Below, one piece after another: positions 7,023-10,608 of a DNA stretch of 10,608 nucleotides. The notes beneath the pieces were generated by a model. That model searched no databases and was not told the origin of the DNA. It worked only from the letters and a program-made list of their open reading frames with translations. This DNA is from Cyanobacteriota bacterium (GTDB taxonomy: Bacteria > Cyanobacteriota > Cyanobacteriia > Phormidesmidales > Phormidesmidaceae). The DNA lies in assembly GCA_027619675.1 (NCBI GenBank), contig JAQCHG010000022.1, positions 1 through 10,608 on the forward strand. The letters are read 5' to 3'. Position 1 is the first letter of the stretch. Each line of letters opens with the position of its first letter. Both the position numbers and the translations under genes were made by a program.

Positions 7023-7700
7023 CTACACCAGGGAAGATTCTGGGTTGGGGGCTGGCCCTGGGTCACTGCCCCCACCGCTGGCCATCTGTTGACGAAACTG
7101 CTCTAGCCAGCGGCGCAGCACTCCATTGATGAAGCGGTAGCCGTCTTCATCGCTGTAGCGCTTGGCCAATTCCACCGCTTCGTTGATGGCCACGCGATCG
7201 GGGACCCCCAGGTACTGCATTTCCACAATGGCCAACCGCAGGAGGTCGCGATCGATTTGGGCCAGTCGCTTGACTTGCCACGCCACCATGGCTTGATCCA
7301 AGTCCCGGTCTACATCGGGTTTATGCTGGGCCACGTGGCTCAACACTTCCACCGCGTAGCTGCGCACTTCCTTTTGGTTCACCACCTGCACCAATTCTGG
7401 AATTTGCAGGGCGCTGCCCAGGTGGTTGATAGCCTGTTGGGTGGCGGTGATGGCCTCTTGCACCATGGCTTTGGCCCCGTCCACATCGGTGGTGCGGGTT
7501 TCACTTCCCAGCAGTCTCTCCTGGCTGCGGTTTAGATCCGCCGAAGCTTTTTCGAGGGTGTCTTGCACTTCCCCGACCAGCGATCGCACCGCCGCCGTCA
7601 CCAGATTTTCGAGTTCTTGATTCGAGAGCTTTTTGGGATTGCTGGGCAATTGCCCCATCCCCAACAGCGCCAGCTCACGGGCGAGACGACGGGCCTGCAT
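7023..7700 (-). CDS. nusB: Transcription antitermination factor NusB
   Basis: NusB binds boxA RNA with NusE (S10) and supports antitermination and maturation of rRNA transcripts. The start MQARRLARELALLGMGQLP and the C-terminal block RLAQIDRDLLRLAIVEM (145-161) plus NEAVELAKRYSDEDGYRFINGVL (173-195) are the family hallmarks. At 225 residues it is much longer than E. coli NusB (139): about 75 residues (roughly 20-95, predicted helical and rich in Gln/Glu/Asp) are inserted after the first helix, as in other cyanobacterial NusB proteins. A short Gly/Pro/Ser tail ends the chain. The ATG at 7700 is preceded by AGGA 6 bases upstream and gives the family N terminus; the frame continues to a TTG at 7715, which is less likely. 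It starts 30 bp after the DUF502 gene and lies 59 bp before ftsY, so the three are probably co-transcribed. Confidence 0.95.
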   Translation of the reverse strand: MQARRLARELALLGMGQLPSNPKKLSNQELENLVTAAVRSLVGEVQDTLEKASADLNRSQERLLGSETRTTDVDGAKAMVQEAITATQQAINHLGSALQIPELVQVVNQKEVRSYAVEVLSHVAQHKPDVDRDLDQAMVAWQVKRLAQIDRDLLRLAIVEMQYLGVPDRVAINEAVELAKRYSDEDGYRFINGVLRRWLEQFRQQMASGGGSDPGPAPNPESSLV

Positions 7701-7730
7701 GGCGTTTCCTGGCAAGACGGCTTTGTAATC

Positions 7731-8525
7731 TTAGCAGTCTTCCTCAAGGGGCATCATTGACAGGCTGCGGCTGCGATCGCCCAGGGGTTGGTTCAATTGC
7801 AGCAGAGGGGCACCCGTGGTGTCTTCTGGCAATTGGGCGGGGTGGGCTTGGGATTGGTGCTCCACCAAGGCGGCGGCCAAGTTGGGGCCAACGATGCCGC
7901 CGGACAGCAGCACCTTAAAGGCTTCTTCGATGGAGATGGAAAGGTTAACCACGTCCGTCTCTGGCACCACCGCATACCAACCGCTGGTGGGGTTGGGGGT
8001 GGTGGGGATGAACACGTTCAACATCTGGGTGGCGGCGGGATTGGTAACGGGGTTGGCAGCCACCGCTGGGGAGCCCGCAAAGGAGCCCGTAACAAAGGCC
8101 ACCGCCCACAGGCCCCGGCGGGGATATTCCACCAAAATCACCCGCCGAAACCGATTTTTAGAGTCTTGGAAGACGGTTTGCAGCAGTTGCTGAATGGTTT
8201 TGTAGATGGAGCCCGCTAGGGGAATGGACTGGACGATGCGCTCCCCTAGGTCCAGCAGCCAGCGTCCGGCGATGTTCCGTGCCATTAGCCCGATCAGCAA
8301 GATGCTAAAGAGGGGCACCGCGAAGCCGACGCTGAGGTTGAGGATGTCCCCCAGCAGGGGAGGCAGCCCAGTGAAGGGATTGAGCTGCTTGGGAAAGCGT
8401 GTGAGGAAGCGGACCACCCAGTTAGCAATGGTGATCGTCAGCCAGATGGTGGTCGCCAGCGGAATCACCACCAGCAGGCCCGCAATCAGGTCATTTTTCA
8501 GGTCTTGCTTGAATTTTTGCAGCAC
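7731..8525 (-). CDS. DUF502 family membrane protein (LIKE-COV related)
   Basis: This 264-residue protein belongs to DUF502, a family shared by bacteria and plants (the CONTINUOUS VASCULAR RING / LIKE COV proteins) without a known biochemical function. The opening LQKFKQDLKNDLIAGLLVVIPLATTIWLT holds the first membrane helix (about 13-35). A second follows at about 61-82, then the conserved IPLAGSIYKTIQQL segment and a soluble part containing FIPTTPNPTSGWYAVVP and a segment ending LLSGGIVGP, typical of the family. The last roughly 40 residues are polar and variable. I chose the GTG at 8525 because it gives MLQKFKQDLKNDL, the usual cyanobacterial start; a GTG at 8540 would add five residues. No clear Shine-Dalgarno is seen for either. 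It is the first gene of the operon with nusB and ftsY. Confidence 0.92.
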   Translation of the reverse strand: MLQKFKQDLKNDLIAGLLVVIPLATTIWLTITIANWVVRFLTRFPKQLNPFTGLPPLLGDILNLSVGFAVPLFSILLIGLMARNIAGRWLLDLGERIVQSIPLAGSIYKTIQQLLQTVFQDSKNRFRRVILVEYPRRGLWAVAFVTGSFAGSPAVAANPVTNPAATQMLNVFIPTTPNPTSGWYAVVPETDVVNLSISIEEAFKVLLSGGIVGPNLAAALVEHQSQAHPAQLPEDTTGAPLLQLNQPLGDRSRSLSMMPLEEDC

Positions 8526-8799
8526 GGCAACCCGAATCACTCACGAGGGGCTGAGCGGCCCAGGACCTGCCGGGGACTAGCCACGGGCGCTGGGGTCAGC
8601 CAAGAACCATAAATTATTGTAAACACTCTTGCCTTCGCGGGGGGAGTGGTGCGGAGACAAGGGATGGGTGGGCTCTCAAGTTTCCCAATTTTAGGACAGG
8701 AGTGTATTGAGCTTAACAATCTCCTGGCTTCACCGGATGAGTCCTATTGGCTTGGCGCCTCTAAAGCCACCCCTGATTTAGTTCTTGGCTCAACTAGGC
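8526..8799. other. Intergenic region upstream of the DUF502-nusB-ftsY operon
   Basis: These 274 bp separate two minus-strand genes: the exonuclease gene ends at 8800 and the operon starts at 8525. The part near 8600-8630 is AT-rich and holds a -10 candidate. A weak stem, TGGCTT (8748-8753) with AAGCCA (8764-8769), could be the 3' hairpin of the exonuclease transcript, but no T-run follows it. No gene or known RNA was recognised. Confidence 0.4.
8616..8621 (-). promoter_or_regulatory. Possible -10 element for the DUF502-nusB-ftsY operon
   Basis: Read on the minus strand this is TACAAT, one base from the consensus TATAAT, in an AT-rich island of an otherwise GC-rich spacer. It would start transcription near 8609, about 85 bases before the GTG at 8525. 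No -35 hexamer sits at the usual distance, so the call is weak. Confidence 0.35.
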
Positions 8800-9357
<558 letters not shown>

Positions 9358-9368
9358 TTAGAGCTTAA

Positions 9369-9947
9369 ATGTCTGCATTAAAGTTGAATCTCGGTTGTGG
9401 CAGTAAGCGTTTAGATGGCTATCTCAATGTAGATAAATATGGGGATCCAGAGCTGAGGGTTGATCTAGAGCAATTTCCGTGGCCGTGGCCCGACAACAGC
9501 ATTGCCAAAATTGAGTTAAGCCACGTCTTAGAGCATCTGGGTCAGCAAACTGAAACCTATTTGCAAATCATTCAAGAGCTGTACCGCATCTGCCAACCCC
9601 AGGCAGAGATACATGTGGTGGTGCCCCACCATCGCCATGATTTTTTTGTCCATGACCCGACCCATGTGCGCCCCATTACGCCCTATGGGTTGAGTATGTT
9701 TTCCCAAAAGTTCAATCGAGAATGTCAGGCTAAGGGCTACTCTACGACCCCCCTGGGGCTCTATTTGGGGGTCGATTTTGAGGTGGTTGAAACGACCTAT
9801 ATCCCTGGAGACTGTTGGCCAGAATTTGCGGGCGATCGCGCGGATGATGTGGACTATCTCCTCAAGCAAAGTAAACTGCACAACAATCTGATTCAAGAGG
9901 TAGATATGACGTTAATTGCAGTCAAGTCGGCCACTGACAGAGGATGA
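9369..9947 (+). CDS. Class I SAM-dependent methyltransferase-like protein
   Basis: The 192-residue product opens with a glycine-rich SAM-binding loop, NLGCGSKRLDGYLNVD (7-22), where D22 is placed to bind the SAM ribose. DLEQFPWPWPDNSIAKIELSHVLEHL follows (32-57): the VLEHL block after the predicted second and third strands is typical of Methyltransf_11-like proteins. VVVPHHRHDFFVHDPTHVRPIT (83-104) is a conserved-looking His/Asp-rich segment. The acceptor is unknown: relatives are often annotated only as methyltransferase or as a hypothetical protein, some near polysaccharide genes, and the neighbours here give no hint. The ATG at 9369 gives the expected short leader before the SAM loop; no clear Shine-Dalgarno precedes it. 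Codon use is somewhat more AT-rich than in the flanking genes. A strong inverted-repeat structure begins five bases after its stop. Confidence 0.85.
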   Translation: MSALKLNLGCGSKRLDGYLNVDKYGDPELRVDLEQFPWPWPDNSIAKIELSHVLEHLGQQTETYLQIIQELYRICQPQAEIHVVVPHHRHDFFVHDPTHVRPITPYGLSMFSQKFNRECQAKGYSTTPLGLYLGVDFEVVETTYIPGDCWPEFAGDRADDVDYLLKQSKLHNNLIQEVDMTLIAVKSATDRG

Positions 9948-9951
9948 TCAG

Positions 9952-10068
9952 CAGCGATTCCAGGGACCGGATGTCTGAACGTTAGCAGGCTAAGGGACCG
10001 GGTGCCTAAGGCGGTTCACCAGCAACGTTCATCACCTTACCCAAGGCACCCGGTCCCTGGGATTGCTG
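9952..10068 (+). repeat. Complex inverted-repeat element downstream of the methyltransferase gene
   Basis: Three copies of an AGGGACCGG-containing unit occur here, two direct (9961-9970 and 9993-10007) and one inverted (10044-10060). Stem C pairs 9952-9970 with 10050-10068: 19 pairs, with two G-U wobbles when read as plus-strand RNA. Stem A, TGAACGTT (9976-9983) with AACGTTCA (10024-10031), nests inside it. Stem B pairs 9993-10007 perfectly with 10044-10058 over 15 bp; it competes with C and crosses A. The element begins five bases after the methyltransferase stop, but no T-run follows. It may be a terminator or mRNA-end structure, or a decayed mobile repeat. Confidence 0.6.
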
Positions 10069-10193
10069 AACAGCCCCTCTGCCGCGCCGTCGTAATGGAG
10101 GGCGGGGTCGTTGGCCAAGTTGCGGCAGTCGTTGAGGATGGCCAGCAGCGGGCTAAGTGGGAGAAACCTCAGCGGTATCTGGGATGTTGCCAC
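10032..10193 (-). pseudogene. Short reading frame with coding-like codon use, possible gene remnant
   Basis: In the minus-strand frame ending with TGA at 10034-10032 there is an open stretch up to a stop at 10199-10197. Codons between about 10154 and 10072 read PLLAILNDCRNLANDPALHY and then DGAAEGLF. They use G or C at nearly every third position, as the real genes here do. The final residues, SNPRDRVPWVR, lie within the inverted-repeat element. A GTG at 10193 would make a 53-residue protein overlapping the preceding gene by 25 bp, but it has no Shine-Dalgarno. It could be the frameshifted tail of the upstream gene, a remnant of another gene, or a small real gene. I do not recognise the sequence. 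Confidence 0.25.
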
Positions 10194-10608
10194 CAGTCAA
10201 ACAGCGTGTCGTACAGATCGCGATCGGTCATGGGCACCGGGGCGGTAGTATTCACCCTGACGATATCGCCCTTGAGGGTGAGCCAATGGTGGTTGCCCGT
10301 GGCAGACACATAGCAAATGCGGGTGCGATAAACCCAGTAACTGCGCTTGGCTCCCTCTTCGCGGATTTCTTGCCACACAATTTGGGCGATCGCCTCTCGC
10401 GGTAACCAGAGGCAATTGTGACGCCAGTCAAAATTATTGATTAACCGCCCCGCGATCGCGTGGGGCAGCAGCACTAACCCATACCCGTACCCCTTGGTTT
10501 TCCGCATCCTAGCGATGCGCCAAGTCCGGTAAAACGACAGCGCCAAATCCCAGGCTTGCCAGGTGCAATAGGCGACCAGGGTGACGACTACCAGAAAGAG
10601 TAAACCCG
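10169..10608 (-). CDS. Membrane-anchored protein of unknown function (5' end outside window)
   Basis: The frame is open from the right edge of the window to a TGA at 10171-10169, at least 146 codons, so the N terminus is missing. Reading from the edge, the visible part starts GLLFLVVVTLVAYCTWQAWD, a hydrophobic helix that is probably a membrane anchor. A basic segment, RTWRIARMRKTKGYGYG, and a mixed soluble domain rich in Trp, Tyr and Arg follow, with LLPHAIAGRLINNFDWRHNCLWLPREAIAQIVWQEIREEG, and the protein ends DTLFDWWQHPRYR. A TTG at 10546 could act as a start but would cut off the helix, and the upstream codons are clearly open. I do not recognise the family. HIP1 copies lie in the gene at about 10386 and 10453. 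It converges on the methyltransferase gene across the inverted-repeat element. Confidence 0.75.
   Translation of the reverse strand, partial: GLLFLVVVTLVAYCTWQAWDLALSFYRTWRIARMRKTKGYGYGLVLLPHAIAGRLINNFDWRHNCLWLPREAIAQIVWQEIREEGAKRSYWVYRTRICYVSATGNHHWLTLKGDIVRVNTTAPVPMTDRDLYDTLFDWWQHPRYR

Noticed and set aside
7701..7715. TTG start adding five residues to NusB
   Set aside because: The ATG at 7700 has AGGA at good spacing and gives the family N terminus.
10002..10313. Plus-strand open frame of 103 codons
   Set aside because: It runs through the inverted-repeat element and antisense to the membrane protein gene; codon use favours the minus strand.

Overview
The window looks like chromosomal DNA of a fairly GC-rich cyanobacterium. 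The main evidence is the palindrome GCGATCGC (HIP1), which I count about 21 times by eye in 10.6 kb, where chance predicts well under one. The proteins fit this: GcvH and GcvT, a NusB with the long cyanobacterial-type insertion, an FtsY with a long acidic/Ala-Pro leader, and a DUF502 protein next to nusB. I cannot place it to genus. There are no tRNA or rRNA genes, no CRISPR array, and no transposase or phage gene.

Layout. At 1-1554 (minus) gcvT and the 5' part of gcvH form a glycine-cleavage operon with a hairpin between the genes; gcvH runs off the left edge. Divergent from it, 1717-3165 (plus) encodes a two-nuclease fusion of the DUF2779 type: a Cas4/RecB-like PD-(D/E)XK half with four candidate Fe-S cysteines, then a DEDDy exonuclease-like half. 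It converges, with an 11-bp gap, on a secreted or membrane-anchored TPM-domain protein with four CxxC pairs (3177-4334, minus). A roughly 375-bp non-coding stretch leads to a GNAT acetyltransferase (4711-5184, plus). After it come a weak terminator and a perfect 18-bp-arm palindrome.

From 5374 to 8525 (minus) lies a compact operon, DUF502 membrane protein - nusB - ftsY. It groups a membrane protein of unknown role, a transcription antitermination/rRNA factor and the SRP receptor. A 274-bp spacer with a possible -10 element precedes it. Next, a DEDDh 3'-5' exonuclease (8800-9351, minus) and a small SAM-methyltransferase-like protein (9369-9947, plus) are divergent, with only 17 bp between start codons. 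The methyltransferase is followed by a complex inverted-repeat element (9952-10068). Beyond it are a stretch with coding-like codon use but no intact gene (about 10072-10154) and a membrane-anchored protein of unknown function that runs off the right edge.

Most of the window is housekeeping. The parts most worth a second look are the DUF2779 double nuclease, the inverted-repeat element and adjoining coding remnant near 10.0-10.2 kb, and the perfect palindrome at 5280-5317. I see no convincing multi-gene novel system.
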